NCBI RefSeq assembly: GCF_900107275.1
Contig: NZ_FNPI01000003.1
Location: 1-64,000, forward strand
Direction: 5' to 3'
Length of the DNA: 64,000 nucleotides
Origin: Evansella caseinilytica
GTDB lineage: Bacteria > Bacillota > Bacilli > Bacillales > Salisediminibacteriaceae
Shown here: in pieces, positions 37,547 to 47,379 of the stretch
How the letters are laid out: each line of letters begins with the position of its first letter
How positions within the stretch are numbered: the stretch's first letter is position 1
The notes under the pieces: model-generated
What the model was told of the DNA's origin: nothing
What the model saw: only the letters and a program-made list of their open reading frames with translations
Databases searched by the model: none
Translations under genes and position numbers: made by a program

Positions 37547-38329
37547 TTACATTTCTATTGTGCCAAAGTGATATGTCGCTGAAGGGCGAATCTGCACTTG
37601 AAAACCGAGCTCCTGAAATCGCCGACTGCGAAAATGGTCTTTCATGACAACCCGCTTTCTTGCTACCCGTGATGCTTCGCGAATCGTCTCGGAAGTTATC
37701 GGGACGTTCCTTGTCAGCGGACGCATGATGTCAAAGCCGTCGGAGCCTTGTATCGCCTCTTGAAACATCGGATCAAAATAAACAACGTCAACCGACTTCG
37801 ATGGTGCTTCCCCCAGCCAACTGATGTGTGACATATTCATTACTTGTATCCGCCTCATAGCGCCGTCGATCGTTTCCACATTGCTATGATAGAATTGTAA
37901 CCCTTTTTTGACAACATAAGCAAGTATTGGCGACATTTCGACGCCGATGACTTTCCCTTCGCTGCCGACAGCGAGGCTTGCCAGGATGGCATCGGAAGCA
38001 AGTCCAAGCGTACCATCAAGAAACCGGTCGCCACGTTCTAATTGACAGGCATCGATCATGGCATCTCTTTTCGCTGTTAACCATCGCTTCGCCCGGAGCA
38101 TCGCGGCATTAGGATGAAAAAAGAAAGGAGGGGAATGCGGTACTGCATGGACAACAAAGCTGTCTTTGCCGATAATCATTATTCCGGCGTTATATTGCGC
38201 CATGATCGATGCTGCGGAACGCTTTTCCCGGCGGACATAAGGAACCGATAACTCCTCTGCTGTTGTCATCGCTTCTTTAATGATTTTCCCATTTGGGCGC
38301 GTCGATGTTGTCACGATAAATTCGGTCAT
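37547..38329 (-). CDS. Class I SAM-dependent methyltransferase
   Basis: 260 residues: MTEFIVTTSTRPNGKIIKEAMTTAEELSVPYVRREKRSA, then the SAM-binding motif RFLDGTLGLASDAILASLAVG...GKVIGVEMSP and the catalytic-type VVYFDPMF followed by RVVMKDHF. The fold resembles RsmJ-type rRNA methyltransferases, but the target is not known. The ATG at 38329 is preferred because GAAGGGA lies just upstream; the frame could begin six codons earlier. It lies 16 bp upstream of miaA on the same strand, so the two are probably co-transcribed. Confidence 0.82.
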   Translation of the reverse strand: MTEFIVTTSTRPNGKIIKEAMTTAEELSVPYVRREKRSAASIMAQYNAGIMIIGKDSFVVHAVPHSPPFFFHPNAAMLRAKRWLTAKRDAMIDACQLERGDRFLDGTLGLASDAILASLAVGSEGKVIGVEMSPILAYVVKKGLQFYHSNVETIDGAMRRIQVMNMSHISWLGEAPSKSVDVVYFDPMFQEAIQGSDGFDIMRPLTRNVPITSETIREASRVARKRVVMKDHFRSRRFQELGFQVQIRPSATYHFGTIEM

Positions 38330-38851
38330 GAAATCCCTTCTCTTCATTACAATCAGATGTTTTCATTACATACTAATTAATGATAATAATAACAACAATA
38401 ATTATCAAGCTACAAAAATCATTTTCGCTCATGTTCATCAGCTTCTTTTCATTTTGTTTTAGATAAAAACACTCTCGGTGTTTAAGCGTGTTATGGTAAA
38501 ATATTCTTTGTACAAAGTTTTGGCTCACTTAAGGGGAGTCGGCACTCATCCTCTTTGAATGAAATAGACTATAATAATGAAGTGGATCGTTAGTTTCATA
38601 CCAATAGCTAATATCCTCTTTTTTATGCATAATGAAAAAAGAAAACAAATTAGGAACAGAGAATAAGCAACTAAAAAACAAGAGATAATGGCCTATGTAT
38701 GGAGAGGTATATAAAAATTGTAGGAATTGAGAATAGCGTTCTTCTGATTGCTTCTTCTTTCAACGAACCTTTTGTTGAGAAAAAGCCGTTCCGTTTCTAC
38801 TAAAATCTAAATGGAATACTCATAAAATACATTAAAAAGTGAGGGTGTACG
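38330..38851. other. AT-rich intergenic region
   Basis: No gene found. The stretch is much more AT-rich than its surroundings and leads into an equally AT-rich aminopeptidase gene. GAGGGTG-type ribosome binding sequence lies just before 38852. A TGATAATAATAA run near 38380 slightly resembles a Fur/PerR box but is not palindromic. Confidence 0.5.
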
Positions 38852-39592
38852 ATGATTGCGAAGACGGAAGAGGATGTTAATGGATTAAAACAAATTGGTG
38901 AAATTTGTGGAGCGATTCGAGATGAATTAGTCCAATGTACCAAACCTGGAATGACGACAAAAGAACTCGATGAAATTGCAGGAGAGATGTTTAAAAAAGC
39001 AGGCGCTCAATCTGCACCAAAAGGAGAATACGATTTCCCAGGATATACGTGTATTAGCATAAATGAAGAAGCAGCACACGGGATTCCAGGGGAACGGACC
39101 ATTCAAGAAGGGGACCTTGTTAATATTGATGTTTCAGGTTCGAAAAACGGTTATTTCGCAGATACTGGAATTTCCATTGTCGTTGGGAAGGGAGACGAAA
39201 TTTTACAGAAAATATGTGACGTTGCTAAAGAAGCATTCTACGCTGGACTTAAGAAGGCAAAACCTGGTTCAAAAAAAAGCGCGCTCGGAAAAGCTGCACA
39301 CAATGTCGCAAAACAGCATGGCTTAACAGTCATAAAAAATCTCACTGGACACGGTGTTGGGCGCTCCATTCATGAAGCACCAGAACATATTTTCAATTAC
39401 TACGCTCACTGGGATGACGAAATTTTAAAAGATGGTATGGTCATTGCCTTTGAACCTTTTATCTCTACATTTGAAGAGGAGGTTTTCCAATCCGAAGATG
39501 GCTGGACCTACCTAACCGCTGAAAGCTCTGTCGCTCAATACGAACATACGATTATTCTTACGAAGAAAGGGCCGATCATTACTACTTTGTAA
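38852..39592 (+). CDS. map: Methionine aminopeptidase, type I (MapB/YflG-like)
   Basis: 246 residues. The five metal ligands of MetAP are recognisable: the two Asp in NIDVSGSKNGYFADTG, His in LTGHGVGRSIHEAP, Glu in AFEPF and Glu in QYEHTIIL. It removes N-terminal Met. The N-terminal TEEDVNGLKQIGEICGAIRDELVQCTKPGMTTKELDEIA resembles the second Bacillus MetAP (YflG) more than the essential ribosomal-cluster copy. Codon use is noticeably AT-rich compared with mutL and miaA on either side and the strand is opposite, suggesting insertion here. Confidence 0.93.
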   Translation: MIAKTEEDVNGLKQIGEICGAIRDELVQCTKPGMTTKELDEIAGEMFKKAGAQSAPKGEYDFPGYTCISINEEAAHGIPGERTIQEGDLVNIDVSGSKNGYFADTGISIVVGKGDEILQKICDVAKEAFYAGLKKAKPGSKKSALGKAAHNVAKQHGLTVIKNLTGHGVGRSIHEAPEHIFNYYAHWDDEILKDGMVIAFEPFISTFEEEVFQSEDGWTYLTAESSVAQYEHTIILTKKGPIITTL

Positions 39593-39886
39593 GAGCACCA
39601 ATACCACAATAGGCCGCGTTTGTTGAGCAACACAAGTAGAGAATCATCAAATTTTTTATAAAGCAAAACAGCGTCCGGAGCTCTGCAAATTGTCCTCAAG
39701 GAGAGTTTATGAGGACAAGATGATTTCTGAAGCACCGCTAAATCTCTTCAAGAAAGGCTTATGAGGAAAAATTAGAGTTAGAAGCGCTGTAGTAAGTACA
39801 GTCGTGCAACACAAAACTACAAAAATCCTCTGTAAAAAAATGATTCAAAAGCAGTTAGAGCTGACCAACTTGACTATTCATTGTGG
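39593..39886. other. Intergenic region after map
   Basis: Contains a perfect 9-bp hairpin, TTGTCCTCA/TGAGGACAA (39690-39718), and a partial repeat of its right arm (AGGCTTATGAGGA) near 39755. No coding sequence. The hairpin lacks a T-tract, so its role as map terminator is uncertain. Confidence 0.45.
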
Positions 39887-39936
39887 AAAAAAATCGGTAA
39901 ACCGCTCATAACCGTTGAAATATCAAGGATTATGAG
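39887..39936 (-). terminator. Probable terminator after mutL
   Basis: On the minus strand GCTCATAATCC pairs with GGTTATGAGC and is followed, after GGTTTACCGA, by TTTTTTT. It starts about 10 bp past the mutL stop. Confidence 0.6.
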
Positions 39937-39946
39937 CAGTTGATTA

Positions 39947-41926
39947 TTACATCACCCGTTTAAACATCCGCTCCATTTCGTAGGTGGAGTAATGGATGAT
40001 GACCGGTCGGCCGTGAGGACAGGTGTACGGCTCTTCGCACATCCGCAGCGTCTCCAGCAACGAGAACATTTCCTCTTTTGTTAAATAGCGGTTCGCCTTG
40101 ATCGCCGCCTTGCACGACATTAATATCGCCGCGTCTTCCCGGAGCTTGGCAATGTCGATGGAAGGCTGCTCCTTTAATTGCTCAAGCATTTCCTCAATGA
40201 CTTCCTGCTCCTGCCCTTTCGGAAACCAGGTCGGATGGGAGCGGACGAGGTATGTCCGGCTGCCAAACGGCTCCAAATGGATGCCCACTTCCTTTAACAA
40301 ATGTCCCCGCTCTTTTAGCCGCTCATCCTCTGACTGTGTCATCTCAATCGTGAGGGGGACCAGCAAATCTTGAAGCAGCGGCTCCACTTCTGCAATTTTA
40401 TCCCGGAAGTATTCATATTTTATCCGCTCTTGTGCTGCGTGCTGATCAATAATATATAATCCTTGGTCATTTTGCGCCAAGATATACGTTCCGTGAAGCT
40501 GCCCGATTGGATAAAGCACGGGGACTTCCTTGCCTTCTTTCCCGGGTTCCTGCTCATCCTGGGGCAGCTCCGCCGGACATTCCGTCTCCTGTAAAGATAT
40601 ATGGATATTATCAGCAACAGTTTCTTTGACCGTCTGCTGAGTTGCTGCGGAGAAATCTACCGCCGCATCTGCCTCTTCCGCTACGGAAGTCGGCAGCTCC
40701 AGCCCATGAACCTGAACCGCACTTGCCTCAGTATAAACATTCTCTTCAGCTCGTTCCGGCGGCGCTGCTTTTTCTGTGCCAGGCGCAGCAGTTTTCCTTG
40801 TCAACTCCGTTTTCGCCTCCTCCTGCTTGTCCGCTGCAAAAGCGCCGGTAGCTGCTGCCGCCGGTTCGTGTTGCAGCTTTAGAGAAAGCTGTTCTGATTG
40901 CGGCTTCGCCTTTCGCGGCAGACTCACTTCAGGTATCAGCCGCGTTTGTTGAAAAAGTTTTTTTATTCCTTCTGTCACAAGCTGCTGCAATGCCTGTTCC
41001 TTACTTATCCGGACTTCCAGTTTGGAAGGATGAACGTTGACATCGATCAATATCGGGTCCATTTTGATTTGAAGAACAGCAACCGGATATTTGCCGATCG
41101 GCAAGAGGGTATGGTAGCCTTCCTGGATCGCCTTCATCAGCGGATAATTGCGAATATAGCGCCCGTTAATAATCGTAGACATATAAGAACGGTTCGAGCG
41201 GGTAACTTCCGGCTTGGCGATATAACCACCGACTTGAAAATCAAGCGATTCCGCGCTGATCGGAAGCATTTTCTTCGCCGTCTGCGTCCCGTAGATAGCA
41301 GCGATGACCCGTAGCAAATCACCGTTCCCCGTTGTCTGCAGTAACATTTTCCCATTATGTGTAAGATGGAAAGCGATCTCCGGGTGCGCGATTGCCATGC
41401 GATTGACAACATCGGAAATATGGCCTAATTCCGTATGAATCGTCCGCAAATATTTCAACCGCGCCGGGGTATTGTAAAACAATTCGGAAACGGCAATTTC
41501 CGTTCCTTTTCGAGCAGCCGCAGATCCTTTGTGAACGATTTTCCCTCCTTCCAGCCGAATTTCATGCCCTTTTGCCTTTCCGTCGCTTGTCTTTAACGCA
41601 AGCTTCGAAACGGAGGCGATACTCGGCAATGCCTCGCCGCGAAAGCCTAACGTCACAATGCGGAACAAATCCCGATCATGGCGGATTTTACTCGTTGCAT
41701 GGCGGTAAAAGGCAGTCTCCACGTCCTCCGCTTCGATACCGTTCCCGTTGTCCAAAACACGAATGAGGGACAAACCGCCTTCTTCCACATCGATCCGGAT
41801 CGATGTACTGCCGGCATCAATGGAATTTTCCACGAGTTCTTTAACAACCGAAGCGGGCCGCTCCACTACTTCACCCGCCGCTATTTTATTCGACAGCTGC
41901 TCATCCAGTTGAAATATTTTCCCCAA
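39947..41926 (-). CDS. mutL: DNA mismatch repair protein MutL
   Basis: 659 residues. The N-terminal GHKL ATPase has [34 protein letters not shown] and [12 protein letters not shown]. The C-terminal endonuclease motif is [12 protein letters not shown], and CPHGRP is the zinc-site sequence of nicking MutL proteins. A TTG start at 41926 is chosen: [19 protein letters not shown] aligns with the canonical N-terminus and AAAGGGG lies eight bases upstream; the open frame extends 31 codons further without support. The acidic, Ala/Glu-rich linker around 350-480 is typical. Confidence 0.96.
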   Translation of the reverse strand: MGKIFQLDEQLSNKIAAGEVVERPASVVKELVENSIDAGSTSIRIDVEEGGLSLIRVLDNGNGIEAEDVETAFYRHATSKIRHDRDLFRIVTLGFRGEALPSIASVSKLALKTSDGKAKGHEIRLEGGKIVHKGSAAARKGTEIAVSELFYNTPARLKYLRTIHTELGHISDVVNRMAIAHPEIAFHLTHNGKMLLQTTGNGDLLRVIAAIYGTQTAKKMLPISAESLDFQVGGYIAKPEVTRSNRSYMSTIINGRYIRNYPLMKAIQEGYHTLLPIGKYPVAVLQIKMDPILIDVNVHPSKLEVRISKEQALQQLVTEGIKKLFQQTRLIPEVSLPRKAKPQSEQLSLKLQHEPAAAATGAFAADKQEEAKTELTRKTAAPGTEKAAPPERAEENVYTEASAVQVHGLELPTSVAEEADAAVDFSAATQQTVKETVADNIHISLQETECPAELPQDEQEPGKEGKEVPVLYPIGQLHGTYILAQNDQGLYIIDQHAAQERIKYEYFRDKIAEVEPLLQDLLVPLTIEMTQSEDERLKERGHLLKEVGIHLEPFGSRTYLVRSHPTWFPKGQEQEVIEEMLEQLKEQPSIDIAKLREDAAILMSCKAAIKANRYLTKEEMFSLLETLRMCEEPYTCPHGRPVIIHYSTYEMERMFKRVM

Positions 41927-41990
41927 GGAGGACACCCCTTTCCTCATGTTTATAAAAAACCGCAAAGATGAAGGTTTATCAAAGTCAAGG

Positions 41991-44654
41991 TTATCGTATT
42001 TTCCGTTGCAGTTCGTCAAGCAATTGGATCGCTTCTATCGGCGTGACATGAAGGAGATTCACCGACTGCAGCTGTTCCAGAACGGCTCTTTCCTTTGCTG
42101 CAAGCTTTTTCTCCGTCTTTCTTGTGCCTGCTACCAGCACCTCATCTTGAAACAACGTCAATTGGTGATAATCTTCCACCGCCGCGCTTGCCGCCTGCAT
42201 GGTTCCTTCGTTAATTTCCGAGGTTGACTTGTCCCTTTCTTCCGCAGTTACATCCATCGTCACCGTTGCCGACGGCTGCGGCGTTTCCAGCTCCGTGAGT
42301 ATTTCCTTCGCCCTGCCGATCAGCCTTGGCGGCAGCTCTGCCAACTCAGCAACATAAATGCCGTAGCTGCGGTCTGCTGCCCCGTCGATGACTTTGTGAA
42401 GAAAGACCACTTTATCATCCTCTTCCATCGCCGAAACATGGACGTTCCGCAATTTAGGCAGTTTTGCCTCCAAGGCCGTCAGCTCATGGTAATGAGTGGA
42501 AAACAATGTTTTTGCCCCGATATCTTCATGAATGTATTCGATAATTGCCTGAGCAAGTGCCATGCCGTCGTACGTGGACGTTCCCCGGCCGATTTCATCC
42601 AATAGAATCAGGCTGTTTTTCGTAGCATTCACAACAGCTTGTCTCGTTTCCAGCATTTCCACCATAAACGTACTTTGTCCTTGAGCAAGGTCATCCGCCG
42701 CGCCGATTCTCGTAAATATTTGATCAAAAACCGGTAGTTTGGCAGATGCTGCCGGGACAAAGGAGCCGACTTGAGCCATGACGGCAATCAGTGCCAGCTG
42801 ACGCATATATGTACTTTTACCTGCCATGTTCGGCCCGGTAATCAGCAGCATTTGTTTGTCTGATGTCAGCTCAATGTCGTTGGCGACATAGCTACCGGCA
42901 TCGATCATCCGCTCCACCACCGGATGGCGCCCGCCGATGATCTTCACATCCCCGCCTGCCTTCACCTCCGGCTTTATATAGTGATATTTTTCCGCCGCTT
43001 CCGCAAAGCCTTGAAGTACATCCAACGTACTGATGACTGCGGCAAGCTCCTGTAAAGGGCGAATAAAAGTCTTGATTTGCTCGCGAATTTCCATGAACAG
43101 TTCATATTCCAGTTTTCCGCTTTTTTCTTCGGCTTCCAATATCAGCGCTTCTTTTTCTTTTAGTTCTTCTGTAATATACCTCTCCGCGTTTGCCAGCGTT
43201 TGTTTCCGTTCATACCGCCCTTCCGGCAGATTCGCAAGGTTTGCTCTTGTTACTTCAATATAGTAGCCGAAAACTTTGTTAAATCCGACTTTCAGCGACT
43301 TAATCCCCGTTTCTTGCCGTTCTTTCTGCTCCAGCTGCGCGATCCATGTTTTGCCGTTTCTCATTGCATCGCGATACTGATCCAGCTCTTTATGATAGCC
43401 GTCTTTCATAATATTGCCTTCTGTAATCGAGACAGGGGGTTCTTCCTGAATGCTTGATTCGAGAAGGTCGTGGAGTGGCCGGCATTCATCTGCACCGGCG
43501 ATGATCCCGGCAGCAAACGCATTCCCCAGCGTCTTGACTGTCTGAAAAATTTTCGGAACTTCGCGCAGGGAGCGCTTCAACTGGATCAAGTCTCTGGCAT
43601 TGACGTTTCCGAACGCCACTTTTCCGGACAGCCGCTCCAGATCATATACGCCGCTAAGCAGTTCCTTCAACTGCTCTCGTTCAAAGAATCGTTCTATCAA
43701 GGTTTCTACGAGACTATGACGCTGTTCGATCAGCTGTCTCGATACGAGCGGGCGCTCCAGCCATTGCTTCAGCAAGCGCCCGCCCATCGCCGTCTCCGTT
43801 TCATCTAAAATCCACAACAGGGAGCCTTGCTTTTTCTTTTCCCGCAACGTCTCAAGCAATTCGAGATTTCGCTTGGAGTGCACGTCCATTCCCATATATT
43901 CATCCGGGAGAAAATAGGCTGCCGGCTGCAGGTGGTCCAGCGAACGCATCGTCGTTCGCAGCAGATAACGAAGGAGCCGTTTGCCCGGTTCGCGTGCTTC
44001 CTGTTCATTGATTTGCTGCAAAAGGTGGTCGGCGCCTTCATCCGCGGTTAATTCCTCTTCAAAGGAAAGCGTCACGCCAAGCCGCTGTTGAAGCAGCGCT
44101 CGTCCGGCTTCAGGAAAGGCGGAGGACAGGACGACTTCTTTCGGGCGAAAAACCGCCACTTCCTGAAGGAGCCGTTCCAGTCCGCCGCTGCGGAGAACCG
44201 TTACGGAAAACTCCCCCGTTGTCATGTCCACGGCTGCCAGACCAAACCGTTCCCCGGAAAACGCCGATACAGACAGCAGATAGTTGTTCTCGTTTTCCGC
44301 AAGCATTTTTCCATCCATGACAGTTCCCGGGGTGATCACCTGAACGACTTCCCGCCGAACCACTCCTTTTGCCTGCTGCGGATCCTCGGTTTGCTCACAA
44401 ATCGCGATTTTATAACCCTTTTTTATCAGTACGGAAATATATTGTTCCGCAGCGTGATACGGGACACCGCACATCGGGATGCCGTCTTCCCCTTTTCCCC
44501 GGCTTGTTAACGTGATCTCCAGCTCTTTTGCCGCTTTTTTCGCATCTTCAAAAAACAGCTCGTAAAAATCTCCCAAACGAAAAAATAAAAAGGCATCTTC
44601 GTATTGTGCCTTAATCTTTAAATATTGTTCCATCATTGGCGTCTGTTTAGCCAT
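41991..44654 (-). CDS. mutS: DNA mismatch repair protein MutS
   Basis: 887 residues. The mismatch-recognition motif Phe-x-Glu is in [14 protein letters not shown]; connector, lever and clamp follow; the ATPase has Walker [15 protein letters not shown], Walker [18 protein letters not shown] and STHYHEL. It binds mispairs and recruits MutL, which follows 64 bp downstream. TTGGAGGAGA precedes the ATG. Length is normal for MutS1. Confidence 0.98.
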   Translation of the reverse strand: MAKQTPMMEQYLKIKAQYEDAFLFFRLGDFYELFFEDAKKAAKELEITLTSRGKGEDGIPMCGVPYHAAEQYISVLIKKGYKIAICEQTEDPQQAKGVVRREVVQVITPGTVMDGKMLAENENNYLLSVSAFSGERFGLAAVDMTTGEFSVTVLRSGGLERLLQEVAVFRPKEVVLSSAFPEAGRALLQQRLGVTLSFEEELTADEGADHLLQQINEQEAREPGKRLLRYLLRTTMRSLDHLQPAAYFLPDEYMGMDVHSKRNLELLETLREKKKQGSLLWILDETETAMGGRLLKQWLERPLVSRQLIEQRHSLVETLIERFFEREQLKELLSGVYDLERLSGKVAFGNVNARDLIQLKRSLREVPKIFQTVKTLGNAFAAGIIAGADECRPLHDLLESSIQEEPPVSITEGNIMKDGYHKELDQYRDAMRNGKTWIAQLEQKERQETGIKSLKVGFNKVFGYYIEVTRANLANLPEGRYERKQTLANAERYITEELKEKEALILEAEEKSGKLEYELFMEIREQIKTFIRPLQELAAVISTLDVLQGFAEAAEKYHYIKPEVKAGGDVKIIGGRHPVVERMIDAGSYVANDIELTSDKQMLLITGPNMAGKSTYMRQLALIAVMAQVGSFVPAASAKLPVFDQIFTRIGAADDLAQGQSTFMVEMLETRQAVVNATKNSLILLDEIGRGTSTYDGMALAQAIIEYIHEDIGAKTLFSTHYHELTALEAKLPKLRNVHVSAMEEDDKVVFLHKVIDGAADRSYGIYVAELAELPPRLIGRAKEILTELETPQPSATVTMDVTAEERDKSTSEINEGTMQAASAAVEDYHQLTLFQDEVLVAGTRKTEKKLAAKERAVLEQLQSVNLLHVTPIEAIQLLDELQRKIR

Positions 44655-44698
44655 CGTTCTCCTCCAACTGCTGAATCTGTAATTTCTTGCCGACTACA

Positions 44699-45799
44699 TT
44701 ATAACACAGGATCGCTTCCGTTTTCATCGATTGTTCCGATTTGCTGAAGCCAGCGATCCCATTTCAAAAGACAGTGCTTTTCTCTCACCGTCAGCAGTGG
44801 CGCAACATCTGCAAAAAGTTTTTCCGTCTCCCGACAAAGCTGGCGCCTGTCACCTGCGTAATAAGCGCGGACCGCTTCTTCCGCCAGCTGTATTTCCGGC
44901 AGGGAAGGGTGGTATAAGACAGTTTCCAGCCAGTTGAAAAAAGGGGCACCTTCTTCAATGAAAGCGTACCATGTGGGCAATGTACGGTACTCAAAGCCGC
45001 GGTAGCGATTCAAACGGACCGCGCCTAATTTTCCGTAGGCTGCTCTTCGAAGCAGGCTGGCGTTTTTTTTGTACGCGCTCAGCGGGACGGCAACGAACGC
45101 GTCTAACTGCGAAACTTTCCGAAACGAAGCATTGGCATTGGAAATATGCACATGACCACCGAGGAAAAAACGGCCTCTTGGGTTTTCTTCACTGACGATA
45201 ACAACGCCGTTTTTTTCAGCCCGCTTCTCCAGCTGTGTTTTTAACCGGAGGAATTCTTGCCGCAGCTTTTCACCGTTTTTTTGCGGCTTGGCTCGAAGCT
45301 CAATGATCGGTTGATAAAAACGATGCTTTTTCCGAATCAAAGCGCTATCGGCACCGATCACTTTGTCATGATGATCCGCCATGGGAAGCGCGGTAAAAGC
45401 TCCGCCGTCGCGCTTCCTTACCATCACTTCAATGTCTGCGCCTAAGAGAGACACGCCGGGAGTGTTTGCCGCAACCGGTTGCTGCGCTTGTCCACGAGCA
45501 GCTTTGCCGGCGCTTGCAACTGAGCGGATGGATAACGCTTTTCCCGTTCTTTGCACAATGACCCGGTAACGAGGAGTTCTTGTGTAATACGCCGCCTGTA
45601 ACGCGAGATCAACCATCTCCTGCCCTAAATAATACCTGCGAACCTCGTCCAAGCTTGCTAACTGACGGATATTACCTTGTGCCGTCGCTGCACTGATCGT
45701 CTGCGGGGAAAACTCTTTTCCGGTGACAATAAGAAAAAAGCTGGCTTTTTTATCGCTGGTTATCGTAAGACGATGCTGGCGGATAAGGTGACGATTCAT
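44699..45799 (-). CDS. Putative amidoligase domain protein (phiEco32-like COOH-NH2 ligase type 2)
   Basis: 366 residues starting MNRHLIRQHRLTITSDKKASFFLIVTGKEF. The C-terminal two thirds show a glutamine-synthetase/GCS-like amidoligase pattern: LLGADIEVMVRKRDGGAF, GADSALIRK, IIELRAKPQKNGEKL, GRFFLGGHVHISN and YRGFEYRTLPTWYA. Members would form amide bonds between carboxylates and amines, but substrates are unknown. The ATG at 45799 has AAAGGAG upstream. It sits between mutS and cotE on the same strand, separated from cotE by a dispersed-repeat remnant; a spore-coat or cell-wall role is only guesswork. Confidence 0.72.
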   Translation of the reverse strand: MNRHLIRQHRLTITSDKKASFFLIVTGKEFSPQTISAATAQGNIRQLASLDEVRRYYLGQEMVDLALQAAYYTRTPRYRVIVQRTGKALSIRSVASAGKAARGQAQQPVAANTPGVSLLGADIEVMVRKRDGGAFTALPMADHHDKVIGADSALIRKKHRFYQPIIELRAKPQKNGEKLRQEFLRLKTQLEKRAEKNGVVIVSEENPRGRFFLGGHVHISNANASFRKVSQLDAFVAVPLSAYKKNASLLRRAAYGKLGAVRLNRYRGFEYRTLPTWYAFIEEGAPFFNWLETVLYHPSLPEIQLAEEAVRAYYAGDRRQLCRETEKLFADVAPLLTVREKHCLLKWDRWLQQIGTIDENGSDPVL

Positions 45800-45869
45800 G
45801 CTGCGCTTCTCCTTTTCTTCGCCCTTTAGCGTAAAGTGGTCCATTAGCAACAGAGTTTACCAAGATGCT

Positions 45870-45950
45870 TCGAGAACCCCATTTATAGTCGGCTTTAAAA
45901 GAATGCATCGGTTCCACTCATTGCATCGTGTTCGTAAAAAGACAAAAAAG
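45870..45950 (-). repeat. Degenerate copy of the dispersed structured repeat
   Basis: On the minus strand: TTTTTACGAACACGATGCAATGAG, TGGAACCGATGCATTCTTTT, AAAGCCGACTATAAATGGGG, TTCTCG. The blocks match the 56.4 kb copy in order (CAATGAGTGGAGCCGATGC, AAATCCGGCTACGAGTGGGG), without the internal module and with a decayed hairpin. It fills most of 45800-45987. Confidence 0.75.
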
Positions 45951-45987
45951 AAAATAAGGAAGAAGAACTGATCTTCTCCCCGATCTA

Positions 45988-46560
45988 TTACTCTTCTAAG
46001 TCACCCATTAGGAAGTTTGGATCCAGGTCTTCGAAATCTTCATCTTCTACATCATAGTCCCAAACTTTCTCATCCCAATTATCGGCGCAGCCTTCAGGAT
46101 TTACATAAACGCAAACCTTTGTTTCGCCGATGACCTCCACCAGAAATTCTCTCTCCACTTCAACGTTAACATCCACCCCGCTGGAGGCGATCGTCGCTTC
46201 CAGTGTGTTTGGCTGCTGCACAGCTCTCGCAATAACTTCCAACTCATCGGAAAGGACGTTTTTATCCTGCATTGCAAGAGGCACAACATCCGTATAAGCT
46301 ACCGTTTCGGTGGCAACATCCGTCTTCGTATTATTGCTGAACGAATACCATATATTGATGTCGTATTTGCCACGCACTTCAATGGCATCTCCTTTTTTGG
46401 CAGCTTCGTATTTGTGGTTAATTATCCAGCAACCTAAAATACTTGTAGGTTGTTGAGCAGGTGTGATCGAGTGACTTGCCTGCGAAAACTTTCTCCCTTT
46501 TCCACATACTGCTTTTGTAATGATCTCTCTGTAATTAAGCTCTCTGTCGGCTGGTGACAT
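45988..46560 (-). CDS. cotE: Outer spore coat morphogenetic protein CotE
   Basis: 190 residues: NYREIITKAVCGKGRKFSQASHSITPAQQPTSILGCWIINHKYEA, EVRGKYDINIWYSFSNNTKTDVATETVAY, and the acidic C-terminus WDYDVEDEDFEDLDPNFLMGDLEE are characteristic of CotE, which organises outer-coat assembly on the forespore surface. The ATG at 46560 has GGAGGGAAAAGC in front; longer readings lack support. The gene lies next to ricA/miaB and mutS as in Bacillus. Confidence 0.96.
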   Translation of the reverse strand: MSPADRELNYREIITKAVCGKGRKFSQASHSITPAQQPTSILGCWIINHKYEAAKKGDAIEVRGKYDINIWYSFSNNTKTDVATETVAYTDVVPLAMQDKNVLSDELEVIARAVQQPNTLEATIASSGVDVNVEVEREFLVEVIGETKVCVYVNPEGCADNWDEKVWDYDVEDEDFEDLDPNFLMGDLEE

Positions 46561-46897
46561 GCTTTTCCCTCCTCGAACAATTGGTTGACCCGCAGCAAAC
46601 TGAAACTTAGCAATCAATATGGTTTCAATGACATCATATGCATGATAAATGACCATTGTGATAATTAAAATCCGGTTTGACTACTGCAACCTATGAACCG
46701 CTATTGAAAAAGGTTCCAAGTCATTCATCTTCTCTCAGGAAGCTGTTGTCAGCATTCAAGAAACCATGTTATTCATGTACGCAGGATACGATTAAATAGC
46801 ATTCTTGACTCTAATAGTTCATTTATTTATATGATGGCTTGCGCAGGTTCATGAATGGGAAATAGAAAAAATCGTTTCCTTTCTTTGAAATATAATA
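46561..46897. other. cotE upstream region
   Basis: No gene. This interval must hold the sporulation promoter(s) of cotE. A CATATGAT element near 46635 (minus strand) loosely resembles a sigma-E -10, but I could not pair it with a convincing -35. Confidence 0.35.
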
Positions 46898-46929
46898 AAA
46901 CCGCCGAATCGTTTATGATTCGGCGGTTT
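46898..46929 (-). terminator. Rho-independent terminator after ricA
   Basis: AAACCGCCGAATC and GATTCGGCGGTTT form a perfect 13-bp stem with a six-base loop; on the minus strand it is followed by TATTATATTTC. It ends the miaB-ricA transcript. Confidence 0.9.
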
Positions 46930-46950
46930 CCCGGCTTTATCCTTCAGCCG

Positions 46951-47379
46951 TCAGCTGCATCCATGGGAATGGAGAGGGTTTTTCGTCGTCGTTCCTTTCA
47001 AAAGGTCCCCTCCGGTTGACCGGATGATTTCATTTGTGACCGTGTTGGATATCGTAGAGCTGACCAGCTGCAGCAACCCGTTCACATCGGTTTGCGATTG
47101 CTTGAATTCCCTTACAAGCGGAATCTCATCCAACTCGTCCTGCAGCGCTTCAATGTTGTCTTCAACTGCTTTATAGGCTTCCTGTTTTTCGTAGTGTTGC
47201 AGGTTAACTGCTTCCTTTTGCAAAGCCTTTATTTTACCGATGATTTCTTGAACGCGCACGTGCTGATTGATTTGCCGTTCAGCCCGTTTAAAAAAATCTA
47301 CTTCCTCGGTTTCGGTAATCATTTTTGCTAATTCTTTCGCCTTTTCAACGATCTGCTGTTTTGTGTAAAGAGCTGACAT
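46951..47379 (-). CDS. ricA: RicA (YmcA), regulator of competence, biofilm and RNA maturation
   Basis: 142 residues: YTKQQIVEKAKELAKMITETEEVDFFKRAERQINQHVRVQEIIGKIKALQKEAVNLQHYEKQEAYKAVE is the helical Com_YlbF-type fold, and the C-terminal Cys-containing tail ends HSHGCS. With YlbF and YaaT, RicA forms the FeS-containing Y-complex that helps RNase Y mature transcripts; rny is encoded 11 kb away. Its ATG overlaps the miaB stop by one base (TGATG). Confidence 0.94.
   Translation of the reverse strand: MSALYTKQQIVEKAKELAKMITETEEVDFFKRAERQINQHVRVQEIIGKIKALQKEAVNLQHYEKQEAYKAVEDNIEALQDELDEIPLVREFKQSQTDVNGLLQLVSSTISNTVTNEIIRSTGGDLLKGTTTKNPLHSHGCS

Noticed and set aside
38375-38410. Fur/PerR-like TGATAATAATAACA...AATAATTATCA before the methyltransferase gene
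   Set aside because: Arms are not properly complementary or spaced for a Fur or PerR box; better explained by local AT-richness.
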